From: an uncultured Opitutales bacterium | GTDB taxonomy: Bacteria; Verrucomicrobiota; Verrucomicrobiia; Opitutales; Seribacteraceae | Direction of reading: 5' to 3' | Length of the DNA: 64,000 nt | Assembly (NCBI GenBank): GCA_943789375.1 | Contig: CALSTX010000010.1 | Coordinates: forward strand, 62,001-126,000 | Shown here: piece after piece, positions 53,772-62,853 of the stretch | Layout of the letters: each line of letters starts with the position of its first letter | How positions within the stretch are numbered: position 1 is the first letter of the stretch | The notes under the pieces: generated by a model | Told to the model about the DNA's origin: nothing | Databases searched by the model: none | What the model saw: the letters and a program-made list of their open reading frames with translations, nothing else | Program-made: the position numbers and the translations under genes

Positions 53772-55577
53772 ATGGATAAATTCTCACCACGTCTGAAAAA
53801 CTTGTTCGATATCAATCAATTTCGACCACCCATTCTCCAGACTCTCGCTCAATACGACTCCCAAAAATGGTCCGGTGATTGGAGGGCAGGTATTAATGTA
53901 GCCCTTTTAGCGATCCCCCAAGGTATGGCCTACGCCTTGGTAGCCGGTCTGCCTATAAGTTACGGATTGTTGGGCTCAGCGATTGCCGCGATTATCGGAG
54001 GTATTTTCGGAGGGGGACGATTCGTGACACTCGGTCCCACTAATGCCACCGCTGTTCTCCTCTTTGGAGTTTTTGCCAGTATCGGATTAATCAAATCAAA
54101 TGGAATGGGTTCTGAAGAATCTCTTTCACTGCTTCCCTGGATCTTAGTTTTTACATCTGTTTTTTTGATTATTGCCAGTATTTTAAGGATCTCCTTCATG
54201 ATTCAATTTATCTCAAGAACGGTGATTACTGCCTATGTAACCGCAGCTGCCTGTTTGATTATTGCCAATCAAAGTAAGCATCTATTGGGCTTACAAAATA
54301 CCAGTGGTGATATACCTACGACTTTTTGGGAGATTATCATTCATACTTTATCAAATCTCAACCTCTTCTCTCTCCCTGCCCTTCTTCTTTCGCTCCTGAC
54401 TGCTTTTTTTTATGTGCTTCTTCAACGGAAATTTCCTTCTTTGCCCAATGTTGCAATAACCCTCGTCATTAGCTCGTTGATAGCCGTTGGGTATGAACAA
54501 ATCAATTGGAGGGTTACCTGCCTTGATAGCTTTAGCTTGGCTGGATCTTTTTTGACAATCCCAAAAGTTTCAACTTTTGCAACCCAATGGGAAACCATTC
54601 TTTCATCCGCCTTTGCTGTTTCTCTTTTGTGTTTACTCGAGGGACTTTCTATTGGGAAGTCTCTAGCAGCTCGAGCAGGTTCTCGCATTAATACAAACCA
54701 AGAAACCATGTCCATTGGGTTGGGTAATCTTGGTTGCGCCCTTTTTTCTGGAATGCCCGCGTCAGGTTCCCTCACCCGTTCTACCCTGAATGTGGAATCT
54801 GGAGCTACGACTAGTGTAGCCAATTTAGTCGCAGGTTTATTGATCTTATTAGGATCTCTGGTGCTGGGAAATCTCATTGCATTTGTCCCCTTGTGTGCGC
54901 TTGCCACCCTCGTTGTATTTATCGGGACTTCCTTAATAAAAGCCCGCCAGATTAAAACTGTGTCTCGGGCGACCGGGTCTGACGCGGTAACCTTTATCGT
55001 GACCATCACCGTCGGTCTTCTTTTCTCGCTTCAAGTTGCAATTTTTGCGGGTATGATAACATCCATCATTCTGTTTTTGAAGAAAGTAGCTGAACCCGAA
55101 TTAAGAGAGTATGGCTTCAATGAAGAAGGTGAATTGGCGGAAATGTCACTCAAAAGCAAACGCCCTGAACCTGAAGTATCCATTGTTCATGTCGAAGGGG
55201 AGCTCTTTTTTGCAGCGGCCGAACTCTTTTACGAACAGATCCGTCGTGTGGGAGACGACGAAAACTTACGTGTTCTCGTTTTAAAGTTGCTGAACGCACA
55301 CCACCTTGATGCGACATCAGTGCTCGCACTCGAAGAATTACTAGAGTACCTAAAAGAAAAAAACTGTCATGTGCTTCTTTGTGAAGTGCGAAGGGATGCC
55401 CTAAGGATTCTTAAAAACTCTGGAGTACTTGAGAGGATCAATCGAAAAAATGTGTTTCCACATACGGCGAGTAATCCAACCCTCTCAACAGCTAAGGCCA
55501 TTAAAAGAGCAAAGTTTTTGGTAGACGGAGAGAAAGCTAAAGTCACAATTTTTGCAGATTCACAAAAAAAACTTTAA
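53772..55577 (+). CDS. SulP-family anion transporter with STAS domain
   Basis: This 601-residue protein has the SulP/SLC26 layout: about 11-13 membrane segments in residues 30-430 with GINVALLAIPQGMAYALVAGLPISYGL near 40-66, and GNLGCALFSGMPASGSLTRSTLN near 318-340. A STAS domain follows, from about 465 (VSIVHVEGELFFAAAELFY) to 570. Members carry sulfate, bicarbonate or C4-dicarboxylates, usually with sodium or proton coupling; the substrate cannot be assigned. The gene stands alone on the plus strand and meets the 228-residue coiled-coil gene tail-to-tail at 55577-55583. Confidence 0.9.
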   Translation: MDKFSPRLKNLFDINQFRPPILQTLAQYDSQKWSGDWRAGINVALLAIPQGMAYALVAGLPISYGLLGSAIAAIIGGIFGGGRFVTLGPTNATAVLLFGVFASIGLIKSNGMGSEESLSLLPWILVFTSVFLIIASILRISFMIQFISRTVITAYVTAAACLIIANQSKHLLGLQNTSGDIPTTFWEIIIHTLSNLNLFSLPALLLSLLTAFFYVLLQRKFPSLPNVAITLVISSLIAVGYEQINWRVTCLDSFSLAGSFLTIPKVSTFATQWETILSSAFAVSLLCLLEGLSIGKSLAARAGSRINTNQETMSIGLGNLGCALFSGMPASGSLTRSTLNVESGATTSVANLVAGLLILLGSLVLGNLIAFVPLCALATLVVFIGTSLIKARQIKTVSRATGSDAVTFIVTITVGLLFSLQVAIFAGMITSIILFLKKVAEPELREYGFNEEGELAEMSLKSKRPEPEVSIVHVEGELFFAAAELFYEQIRRVGDDENLRVLVLKLLNAHHLDATSVLALEELLEYLKEKNCHVLLCEVRRDALRILKNSGVLERINRKNVFPHTASNPTLSTAKAIKRAKFLVDGEKAKVTIFADSQKKL

Positions 55578-55582
55578 CCTTT

Positions 55583-56269
55583 TTACTGAAGTTGGCTTCT
55601 TCGCCTGGATTTTATCCCCTGTAGGTTTTGAAGAAATTCTTCATGGGTAAAATTTTCGATCGCTTCTTTTTCAAGTTCCAGCATGTGCAACTCTTCTCTA
55701 GATAAACCGATATCGTCATTCGGAATGCTGGCTTCTTGCTCTGCTATTTTTTCTCTGATTGCATTAATTTTTTCTTCAACTTCTTTTAGTTTCTCATCCT
55801 GTTCATTCTCTTTCCCCTGGATCTGTTGAGAACCTAGGAAGCGGGTGTGATTAAAATCTTTTACCGCATTCAGTTCTAGATTAAGGTCTTTCAAATCCTC
55901 AGAAAATTTCGCGATTTTCACACTGATCGCATTTTTTTGATTTGGATCCTTACCGGTACTGTCTAAATCTTTTCGTAAAGATTTAAGCCTTATTTCTATG
56001 TGTTTTCTTTTCCACGCGATCTTTTTCTCTTTTTGCGAAAGTTCTTTTTTAGGTTCGAGCATTTTTTTTGCTGAAATAAAAACGGTGTGACCGCTATCCT
56101 CAATTGATTTTAATTCTTTGCGAATAACATCTATCTCACCCTCATTGGCCTCAATGTCAGACTTGGCTGCATTTTCTCTTTGAAGTTTTTTTCTTTGATT
56201 AATGAGTTGGGCGAGTTCTACCCTAAGCTTTGATCTTAATGCTCTATCTTTTGAACTAAAATTATTCAT
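55583..56269 (-). CDS. Unrecognised coiled-coil protein, Lys/Glu-rich
   Basis: This 228-residue protein is almost entirely charged helix, with repeated units of about 70 residues. Similar phrases recur three times: AIENFTHEEFL, AVKDFNHTRFL and SIEDSGHTVFI, each at the end of a helical segment. No signal peptide or membrane segment is visible. The triple recurrence suggests internal duplication. It lies 43 bases downstream of the TatD-family gene on the same strand and may be cotranscribed with it. I do not recognise a family. Confidence 0.6.
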   Translation of the reverse strand: MNNFSSKDRALRSKLRVELAQLINQRKKLQRENAAKSDIEANEGEIDVIRKELKSIEDSGHTVFISAKKMLEPKKELSQKEKKIAWKRKHIEIRLKSLRKDLDSTGKDPNQKNAISVKIAKFSEDLKDLNLELNAVKDFNHTRFLGSQQIQGKENEQDEKLKEVEEKINAIREKIAEQEASIPNDDIGLSREELHMLELEKEAIENFTHEEFLQNLQGIKSRRRSQLQ

Positions 56270-56312
56270 TATTTATCTTGTACAACCAAATAAGTTTAAG
56301 AATTAAGTGCAT

Positions 56313-57104
56313 TTAGCAACCATAGAAATTATTTGAATTTATCATCATTCGTTCCGCAAACTCTATTTCAGAAGAATTGAGAATTTCTGCAGCAAATGCA
56401 CCCAAAAAGGGAAGATAAGAAGGCTCGTTTTCTTTGCCTCTTTTCGGAACTGGTGCTAAATAAGGGCTGTCAGTTTCAATCATCACCTTCTCTTGATCTG
56501 AAAGTTTAAATACATGCTGAAGTGATTGATTGGCTTTAAAAGTTAGAATCCCAGTAAAAGAAACCCAACCTCCACGTGACTGAATTTGCTTTAATTCTTT
56601 TATCCCTTCTGAAAAACAGTGGAAGACAACTTTGCTCCAATCTACCCCACTTTGGTCAATTATTTTCACACAGTTCTCAAATGCACTTCTGGAATGAATA
56701 ATGATAGCACAATTTAATTCCAAGGCCTGCCTTAGTTGATACCGTAAAGCTTCTTCTTGCAACTTCACTATTTTTTGGGCTTCAGTTCGATCATGAGGTA
56801 AGCGAAAATAATCGAGTCCTACTTCTCCCAAAGCCTTCGGTTTTACTCCCTCTTCCCAATAACTTTTAAGTTTGGAAACTTGGATCTCCCAAGAACAATC
56901 AACATAAGAAGGATGTAGCCCTACACTGTAAAATATATCCGAAGAAAATTGCTTCGATAAAGTTGCATAAAGATCCCAATCATCTGAACTTGTACCAACT
57001 GTTACCATTTTACTGATTCCGCATTCTTGGGATCGAGATAAAACTCTTTCCAATTCCCCTCGATCGTAAAATTTTTGGAGATGACAATGTGTATCAAACC
57101 ACAT
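56313..57104 (-). CDS. TatD-family metal-dependent hydrolase
   Basis: This 263-residue enzyme is of the TatD/YcfH family of TIM-barrel nucleases and hydrolases. Metal ligands are seen in DTHCHL (residues 4-9), GEVGLDY near 91-97, HSRSAF near 130, HCFSEG near 152 and ETDSPYLAP near 207-215, with the KRGKENEPSY segment after it. Length is as usual for the family (about 260). Members are linked to DNA repair or general hydrolase roles. It is divergent from the thioredoxin reductase gene, with 78 bases between the starts. Confidence 0.9.
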   Translation of the reverse strand: MWFDTHCHLQKFYDRGELERVLSRSQECGISKMVTVGTSSDDWDLYATLSKQFSSDIFYSVGLHPSYVDCSWEIQVSKLKSYWEEGVKPKALGEVGLDYFRLPHDRTEAQKIVKLQEEALRYQLRQALELNCAIIIHSRSAFENCVKIIDQSGVDWSKVVFHCFSEGIKELKQIQSRGGWVSFTGILTFKANQSLQHVFKLSDQEKVMIETDSPYLAPVPKRGKENEPSYLPFLGAFAAEILNSSEIEFAERMMINSNNFYGC

Positions 57105-57182
57105 CTACTCGACGAATGATAAAAGAATTGTCATTATAGCTCTTTTAAAACGTAAGAACATATTATTCCCAACACTAATTTT

Positions 57183-58109
57183 ATGGAAAACATTATTATT
57201 ATAGGCACTGGATGTGCAGGTTTTACCGCTGGCATTTATACCGCAAGAGCAAACCTAAACCCCCTAATTCTTGAAGGCAAACAACCCGGGGGACAGCTTA
57301 CCACTACATCAGAAGTTGAAAATTTTCCCGGCTTTCCTGAAGGAGTGGATGGGTTCTCACTCATGGACCAATTAAGAAGGCAGGCTATTAAATTTGGTGC
57401 TCGTGTTGAAAATGCTTTCATTGACCGAGTCGACTTTAGTGGAGAAACAAAACTTCTTTTTTCTGGAGATAAAAAAATTGAGGCAAAGGCTGTAATTATT
57501 GCCACCGGGGCAGCCCCCCGCCTACTTGGTATTCCCGGAGAACAAGAAATGTACGGCGGAAAAGGGGTAACGACTTGTGCCACCTGCGATGGAGCTTTTT
57601 ACCGCGATATGGATGTCGTTGTGATTGGTGGTGGGGATTCAGCTTGTGAAGAAGCCCTCTTTCTCACTCGATTTTGCAAAAAAGTTACCTTAGTTCACCG
57701 AAGAGACGAGCTTCGAGCATCCCGCATTATGGCAGAGCGTACCATAGCCCACGAAAAAATTGAGTTACTTTGGGATTCAGGAGTGGAAGAGGTTTTACCG
57801 GATGAGGATGGAAAGGCTCGGGCCATTAAAGTAAGAAACCTCAAAACGAACGAAGAAAGTGAAATTTCTTGTAAAGGTGTATTTATTGCCATAGGCCACG
57901 TTCCGAACACCAGTCCATTTCAAGGTGTACTCGAACTTGACGAAAACGGCTATTTAATCCCCCGAGGAAAGAGTATGGTAAAGACCGACCTAGATGGCGT
58001 TTATGTAGCTGGTGATTGTGCTGACCATGTATACCGTCAAGCTATTACGGCGGCTGGTATGGGTTGCCAGGCCGCTATTGAAGCCGAACGCTGGTTGGCT
58101 GAAGGATAA
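57183..58109 (+). CDS. trxB: Thioredoxin-disulfide reductase
   Basis: This 308-residue flavoenzyme transfers electrons from NADPH to thioredoxin. It has the FAD-binding [16 protein letters not shown] (8-23), [17 protein letters not shown] (37-53), the redox pair Cys132-Ala-Thr-Cys135, the NADPH-binding [14 protein letters not shown], and the C-terminal [19 protein letters not shown]. The first loop has Cys-Ala where most TrxB proteins read GPAG, a small deviation. The length and order of motifs match TrxB. The oleC gene starts 9 bases past its stop, so oleCD may be transcribed from the trxB promoter. Confidence 0.92.
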   Translation: MENIIIIGTGCAGFTAGIYTARANLNPLILEGKQPGGQLTTTSEVENFPGFPEGVDGFSLMDQLRRQAIKFGARVENAFIDRVDFSGETKLLFSGDKKIEAKAVIIATGAAPRLLGIPGEQEMYGGKGVTTCATCDGAFYRDMDVVVIGGGDSACEEALFLTRFCKKVTLVHRRDELRASRIMAERTIAHEKIELLWDSGVEEVLPDEDGKARAIKVRNLKTNEESEISCKGVFIAIGHVPNTSPFQGVLELDENGYLIPRGKSMVKTDLDGVYVAGDCADHVYRQAITAAGMGCQAAIEAERWLAEG

Positions 58110-58118
58110 TATTTAGGC

Positions 58119-59774
58119 ATGCCAGATCGCTTTGTTTTTAAAAACCTTGTTTCCCACCTCGCGGAAACTGCCAAGCGTTCTCCTAATCAAACTGCCATAT
58201 TTTCCGCTTCCAACGACAATGTTACAAAACGAAATTTCAAAGAACTTAATGAGGATGTCTCTCAATGTGCGACCTACCTGCAAGCAAAAGGTCTCATCAA
58301 AGGGCAGAAAGCCCTGCTTTTTGTAAAGCCTGGCTATGAGCTCACGGTGCTTGCATTCTCAGCCATTTATCTTGGCGTAATTCCAGTCATTATTGACCCA
58401 GGTATGGGCTTTCGTTCAGTTTTGTCCTGTATTCGATCGACCAAGCCAGATATTTTGATCGGGGTGCCCCTAGTGGTGTGGATGAGCTTCTTTTTTAAAA
58501 ATTCATTCAAGACAGTCCATACGAAGATTCGAATTAGTAAAAATTTCCTTCACCAACATATTTTCTCAGCAACATCCAGGGACTATTGCCCGCAAGCAAG
58601 TACGAAGGAAGAGGAGCTTGCCGCGATTGTCTTCACATCGGGCTCAACTGGCACACCCAAAGGAGTAAAGTACCTTCACAAAAATTTTAACTCCCAAGTC
58701 ATCTCCCTCCAGGATAATTTTAATATTACTCATGGAGAAATTGATCTTGCTACACTCCCTATCTTTTCCCTTTTTAATCCAGCGTTGGGAGTAACTACGG
58801 TTATTCCCATAATGAATCCACGAAAACCCGCATCTGCCGATGCCAGGGGTTTGGTTGAGACGATCAAAAGCCATGGAGTCACAACTGCTTTTGCATCTCC
58901 GGTTATTGGAAAGAAAATTGCTGATTATTGTACCAGGCAGGATGAGCTATTACCCTCCCTCCAAAGAATTTTTCTCGCGGGTGCTCCTTCTCCTCCCAGC
59001 TTGATTGATGATCTGAGTAAGATCTTGGTAAATGGAGAAGTCATTGTTCCATACGGAGCTACAGAAGCTCTTCCTGTTTCTTTTGCAAAAGCCAAACAGA
59101 TTATTCAAAGCCAAAAAAGTATACTCGCGGGTGAGGGGTCGTATCTGGGAAATCCGGCTCCGGGAGTTTCTGTAAAGATCTTTCCTTCTATGGCCCCTGC
59201 CTTGTCTGCTAGGTTAGCAGAACATGGGGAGCTTGCTCATGGGGAAATAGGAGAGATTTGCGTCGCAGGAGATATTGTTACCGATGGCTATTACCGGATG
59301 CCAGGAGCTTCGATCGACGCCAGATTTTCCTATGAAAACAAAACTTTTCACAGGATGGGGGATCTTGGTTATTTTGATCACGATCATTGCCTCCGATTCT
59401 TGGGCCGAAAGGCTGAATGCATTCAAACAAAAAATGGCCTTCTTGAAACCGAGCGCTGCGAGCCTATGATCAATGCCATCCTCTGTGTAAAAAAATCGGC
59501 TTTAATTGGAATCGGTAACCCCAAGGAACAAGAACCATGCATGGTGGTCGAACCAGTAAGGCAAGACCTTACTGAAAAAGAAAAGCAAGAGCTCACCCAC
59601 AAAATTATTTCCATTCTTTCTAGTTCGTTTCCCCAGTTTAATTTCATGCGAGTTTTTTGGGAACAAACCATTCCAGTTGATGCAAGACATAATGCGAAGA
59701 TTCATCGCCTTTCTCTTTCCAAAAAATGGGGCCGAATCGTTCAAGGGCAAAGTAAGGCAGGACTCTGTCCATGA
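58119..59774 (+). CDS. oleC: OleC-like AMP-dependent ligase (beta-lactone synthetase)
   Basis: This 551-residue enzyme matches OleC, which converts 2-alkyl-3-hydroxyacids to beta-lactones in long-chain olefin synthesis. The AMP-binding loop FTSGSTGTPKGVKYLH is at 172-187, followed by the OleC-like SQVISLQDNFNITHGEIDL and TLPIFSLFNPALG segments and the PIMNPRKPA motif. The A5 region YGATEALP follows near 313-320. The overlap of its end with the OleD-like gene (ATGA) is the classic arrangement. OleA (thiolase-type) and OleB (lactone decarboxylase) genes are not found in this window. The oleC call is a family-level inference from motifs. Confidence 0.82.
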   Translation: MPDRFVFKNLVSHLAETAKRSPNQTAIFSASNDNVTKRNFKELNEDVSQCATYLQAKGLIKGQKALLFVKPGYELTVLAFSAIYLGVIPVIIDPGMGFRSVLSCIRSTKPDILIGVPLVVWMSFFFKNSFKTVHTKIRISKNFLHQHIFSATSRDYCPQASTKEEELAAIVFTSGSTGTPKGVKYLHKNFNSQVISLQDNFNITHGEIDLATLPIFSLFNPALGVTTVIPIMNPRKPASADARGLVETIKSHGVTTAFASPVIGKKIADYCTRQDELLPSLQRIFLAGAPSPPSLIDDLSKILVNGEVIVPYGATEALPVSFAKAKQIIQSQKSILAGEGSYLGNPAPGVSVKIFPSMAPALSARLAEHGELAHGEIGEICVAGDIVTDGYYRMPGASIDARFSYENKTFHRMGDLGYFDHDHCLRFLGRKAECIQTKNGLLETERCEPMINAILCVKKSALIGIGNPKEQEPCMVVEPVRQDLTEKEKQELTHKIISILSSSFPQFNFMRVFWEQTIPVDARHNAKIHRLSLSKKWGRIVQGQSKAGLCP

Positions 59775-60775
59775 AGATCGCAATTACTGGAGGACTTGGT
59801 TTTGTGGGCAACCAAGTGGCTCGGCATTTTGCAAAATCCTTCCCTCTTGCCAACATCATCGCGATTGGCAGAACAGTCTCTCCTCATCCTTCGAAACTAT
59901 TTCCAAACTTAGTATATTTATCTTCTGATCTTACCAAGCGGAATGGTTCTTTTTCATGGTTGAAAGGTGTGGGTTGTGTCTTCCATGTGGCGGCAAAAGC
60001 TGGAATTGGAGGAAAGTTTGATGACTATAACTTGGCAAACTTTCAAGCTACCAGTGATTTATTAGATGCCTCTCAAAAGTTTGGTGTCCAACAATTCATC
60101 TACACCAGCACCCCCAGCGTGGTGTTTAATAATCAAAATATTCAAAACGGGGATGAGTCTTTACCTTACCTAAAGTCTCGGGTCTCTCCTTACGCCTTTA
60201 CAAAAGCAAAGGCAGAAAAACTCGTATTAGAAGCCCACTGCCCAAAGAAGTTTCAGACGATTTCGCTGCGACCCCATTTAGTTTGGGGAAAAGATGACCC
60301 CCACCTCCTTCCACGTATTCTTAGTAGACACCGCGAAAAGAAACTTAAGATTATTGGAAACGGAAAGAATATGATGGATGTTACCCATGTATCAAATGTG
60401 GCTCATGCTCATATTTGTGCCTTCAAGGCGATGTTACAAAATCAGCAGTTTGGCGGGAAAGCTTACTTCATTGGTCAAAATGAACCCGTACAAATCTGGT
60501 CTTGGTTAAACGAAATTTTCAAAGAACTTCAACTTCCGAGCCTCACCCAAAAAGTTTCTTTTCGGAATGCCTACTCTATTGGTTTTGTTGTCGAAAAAAT
60601 TTGGCGTTTAGCCCAAATAACCAGCGATCCTCCAATGACCCGTTTTGTCGCATCCCAACTCGCCCATGATCATTGGTTTTCAAACAAAGCAGCCGAGCAA
60701 GACCTAGGCTATCAACCCATAATTTCAATGAGTGCAGCAATGGATGAAACATTGCCTTGGTTGCGTACCCTCTAA
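59771..60775 (+). CDS. oleD: OleD-like NAD(P)-dependent reductase
   Basis: This 334-residue short-chain/epimerase-family enzyme fits OleD, which reduces 2-alkyl-3-ketoacids to hydroxyacids before OleC acts. The Rossmann motif GGLGFVG is at residues 7-13, VFHVAAKAG near 70-78, the catalytic Ser in YTSTPSVVF near 112, and the YAFTKAKAEK motif (Y-x3-K) near 141-150. Its start overlaps the oleC stop by 4 bases. Its stop overlaps the RNA methyltransferase gene tail-to-tail. 3-beta-hydroxysteroid dehydrogenase-like proteins share the fold, so the name rests on pairing with oleC. Confidence 0.8.
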   Translation: MKIAITGGLGFVGNQVARHFAKSFPLANIIAIGRTVSPHPSKLFPNLVYLSSDLTKRNGSFSWLKGVGCVFHVAAKAGIGGKFDDYNLANFQATSDLLDASQKFGVQQFIYTSTPSVVFNNQNIQNGDESLPYLKSRVSPYAFTKAKAEKLVLEAHCPKKFQTISLRPHLVWGKDDPHLLPRILSRHREKKLKIIGNGKNMMDVTHVSNVAHAHICAFKAMLQNQQFGGKAYFIGQNEPVQIWSWLNEIFKELQLPSLTQKVSFRNAYSIGFVVEKIWRLAQITSDPPMTRFVASQLAHDHWFSNKAAEQDLGYQPIISMSAAMDETLPWLRTL

Positions 60776-61584
60776 AACTTTCCCACGCTTCGGTTATAAT
60801 CGCTTAAAATACAACCTACACTTACATTCAAGTTTAGAGAGCTTGCTTCCCCAAACATCTTTAGAGAAACCCAGTTATCTACTTTTTGTTTCCAAAAATC
60901 CCCAAGACCTGTGTGCTCGTTTCCGAAGATTATAGCCGTGTCTTGATCATATGTAAAACGGTGAGAAAATTGGGGTGCCTTGGAACTTGTGGCAACACAG
61001 GGCAAGCCTTGCTCCTGTAACCAGCTGTAGATTTCTTCCTTGCTCCCGGATCTTACTTTTACTTTTCCCATGAGGCCTCGAGATGAACGAATGACGTTTG
61101 GATTAAAATAGTCAATTTTTGGCTCAGAAAGTAGTAGTAAGCCCGACCCCAGTGCCTCGCTTGTTCGCAAGATAGCGCCAAGGTTTCCTGGCTTTTCTAT
61201 TTCATCAAAGATAAGCACTGGTGTATCGGTTTTGTTCATCTTTGTATTTGGCATGGACAGATCCCATGACTTAACCACTCCGAGAACACCATCGGAAGTT
61301 TTTCTGTAGGAAGCTTTAAGTAATGCTTCTTTGCCGAGTTCCCGTAATGTAAGAGCCGGATTTTCTTGCCAATGCAAAAAATATCGGGATGCCGATGAGG
61401 TAGAAACCAAATCCTCATTAAAATAAATTTCAAGGACTTCCCGGTTCGCATCAATCAATGTCTGTAAATCTTGAGCTCCTTCCACCACAAAGCATTGCCG
61501 CTCTCGCCTTCTTCGTGGAGATTCACGAAGCTTAACCAATTCTTTAACGGCTGTATTCGTTGGGCTTTGGATTATATCTGTCAC
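60772..61584 (-). CDS. TrmH/SpoU-family RNA 2'-O-methyltransferase
   Basis: A GTG at 61584 (VTDIIQSPTNTAVKEL) gives 270 residues and fits the usual length; the open frame to 61692 overlaps the divergent methyltransferase gene and adds unlike sequence. The N-terminal substrate-binding part shows RERQCFVVEGAQDLQTLI. The SPOUT knot has the three motifs: EKPGNLGAILRTSEALG, AIIFGNEHTGLGD and SLNLNVSVGCILSDYNR near the end. These enzymes methylate ribose in tRNA or rRNA with S-adenosylmethionine. The specific site is unknown. Only 54 bases separate its start from that of the divergent gene. Confidence 0.88.
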   Translation of the reverse strand: MTDIIQSPTNTAVKELVKLRESPRRRRERQCFVVEGAQDLQTLIDANREVLEIYFNEDLVSTSSASRYFLHWQENPALTLRELGKEALLKASYRKTSDGVLGVVKSWDLSMPNTKMNKTDTPVLIFDEIEKPGNLGAILRTSEALGSGLLLLSEPKIDYFNPNVIRSSRGLMGKVKVRSGSKEEIYSWLQEQGLPCVATSSKAPQFSHRFTYDQDTAIIFGNEHTGLGDFWKQKVDNWVSLKMFGEASSLNLNVSVGCILSDYNRSVGKF

Positions 61585-61638
61585 AATTTTATAAAAAGGG
61601 TTTTGCCAGAAAAGGGCGAGCTCGTTACGAACAATTCG

Positions 61639-62853
61639 ATGACAAAACAGGAGCCAAAAGGATTTACCCCCCACCCGTACCCTTATCATCACGAACTAGA
61701 ACTGCGTATTGAAAGCGTAACCAATCTAGGCTTGGGAATTGCCCGGGACAATGGCTGGGTCATTCAAGTGCCCTTTGTCATACCTGGTGAATTAATCCTG
61801 GCTAGAATTTACCGTAATCATAAAAACTATTCAGATGCTGATTGTATAAAAATTCTGACTTCATCCCCAGACCGTGTTGAAGCAAAATGCGACCTCTTTG
61901 GCACCTGTGGCGGATGTCAATATCAGTCGGTTGCATATGAAAAACAATTGGAATGGAAAGGTGCCCAAGTCAAAGAATGCTTTGAAAAAATTGGGGGCCT
62001 CGAGCTTCAAGTGCAACCAGTTATTCCTTCCCCAAAAACTTATGGGTATCGCTCAAAGCTAACCCCTCATTATGAAAAAAACCGTGAGGGTGTCCCGCGA
62101 AAGCTCGGTTTCTTAAAGTATGGATCCAGAAGGATACTCGTCGATGTTCCACACTGCCCTATAGCAACCAGTGCCATTGGTCATGCCCTTCCATCAGCAA
62201 GAGAAGAACTTTTTGAAACAGCCAAAAAAAATAAAGGGGGTACTCTTCTCCTCAGAGACACCCAAGAGGGTGTGATTACCAACCCAAATCAGCTTGCGAC
62301 CGAACGAGTGAGAGATTTAGTCTTTCAATTTAAGGCAGGAGAATTTTTTCAAAATAACCCTTTTATTCTACCGCAGCTTGTTGATTATGTAATTGAACAG
62401 GCAAGTCCGAGTGCTTCAAAAACTTTAATTGATGCATACTGTGGAGGTGGCTTATTTAGTCTGTCAGCAGCCCAGAAATTTCAAAAAGTCGCTGGAATTG
62501 AAATTAGCCGTGAAGGATTTGAAGGTGCTCGGACTAATGCATTACTTAATAAAATTGAAAATGCTACATTTTATTTCGGAGATGCTCACTCTATATTTTC
62601 TGAATTACAAGACTTACCCAAACCATTCTCCTTAATTATCGATCCTCCCCGCAAGGGATGTGACCCAAACTTTATTGAACAAACCTTAGAGTTTCGCCCT
62701 GATAAAATTGTTTATGTCTCCTGTGATCCATCAACCCAGGCTAGAGATGCCAAGATGCTTATTGCAGGCGGTTACAAAATTCTTGCTGTTCAGCCATTTG
62801 ATTTATTTCCGCAGACCAGGCATATTGAAAATGTCTTAACCCTGGGAATTTAA
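61639..62853 (+). CDS. RlmD/TrmA-type RNA m5U methyltransferase
   Basis: The ATG at 61639 (MTKQEPKGF) gives 404 residues; the open frame upstream to 61471 overlaps the divergent methyltransferase and looks spurious. A TRAM domain (about residues 17-75, LRIESVTNLGLGIARDNG) is followed by the iron-sulfur motif CDLFGTCGGCQYQ, the S-adenosylmethionine motif DAYCGGGLFSLSAA, IDPPRKGCD and the catalytic Cys in VYVSCDPSTQARD. This is the RumA/RlmD/TrmA family, forming 5-methyluridine in rRNA or tRNA. The exact target nucleotide is not assigned. Confidence 0.9.
   Translation: MTKQEPKGFTPHPYPYHHELELRIESVTNLGLGIARDNGWVIQVPFVIPGELILARIYRNHKNYSDADCIKILTSSPDRVEAKCDLFGTCGGCQYQSVAYEKQLEWKGAQVKECFEKIGGLELQVQPVIPSPKTYGYRSKLTPHYEKNREGVPRKLGFLKYGSRRILVDVPHCPIATSAIGHALPSAREELFETAKKNKGGTLLLRDTQEGVITNPNQLATERVRDLVFQFKAGEFFQNNPFILPQLVDYVIEQASPSASKTLIDAYCGGGLFSLSAAQKFQKVAGIEISREGFEGARTNALLNKIENATFYFGDAHSIFSELQDLPKPFSLIIDPPRKGCDPNFIEQTLEFRPDKIVYVSCDPSTQARDAKMLIAGGYKILAVQPFDLFPQTRHIENVLTLGI

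Noticed and set aside
54422-55009. Minus-strand open frame of 195 codons inside the SulP gene
   Set aside because: It is a shadow of the SulP reading frame; the sequence shows no domain and the SulP motifs on the plus strand are unambiguous.
61471-61638. N-terminal extension of the RlmD/TrmA-type protein
   Set aside because: It lies antisense to the start of the SpoU-type gene and does not resemble a TRAM domain; ATG 61639 directly precedes the conserved part.
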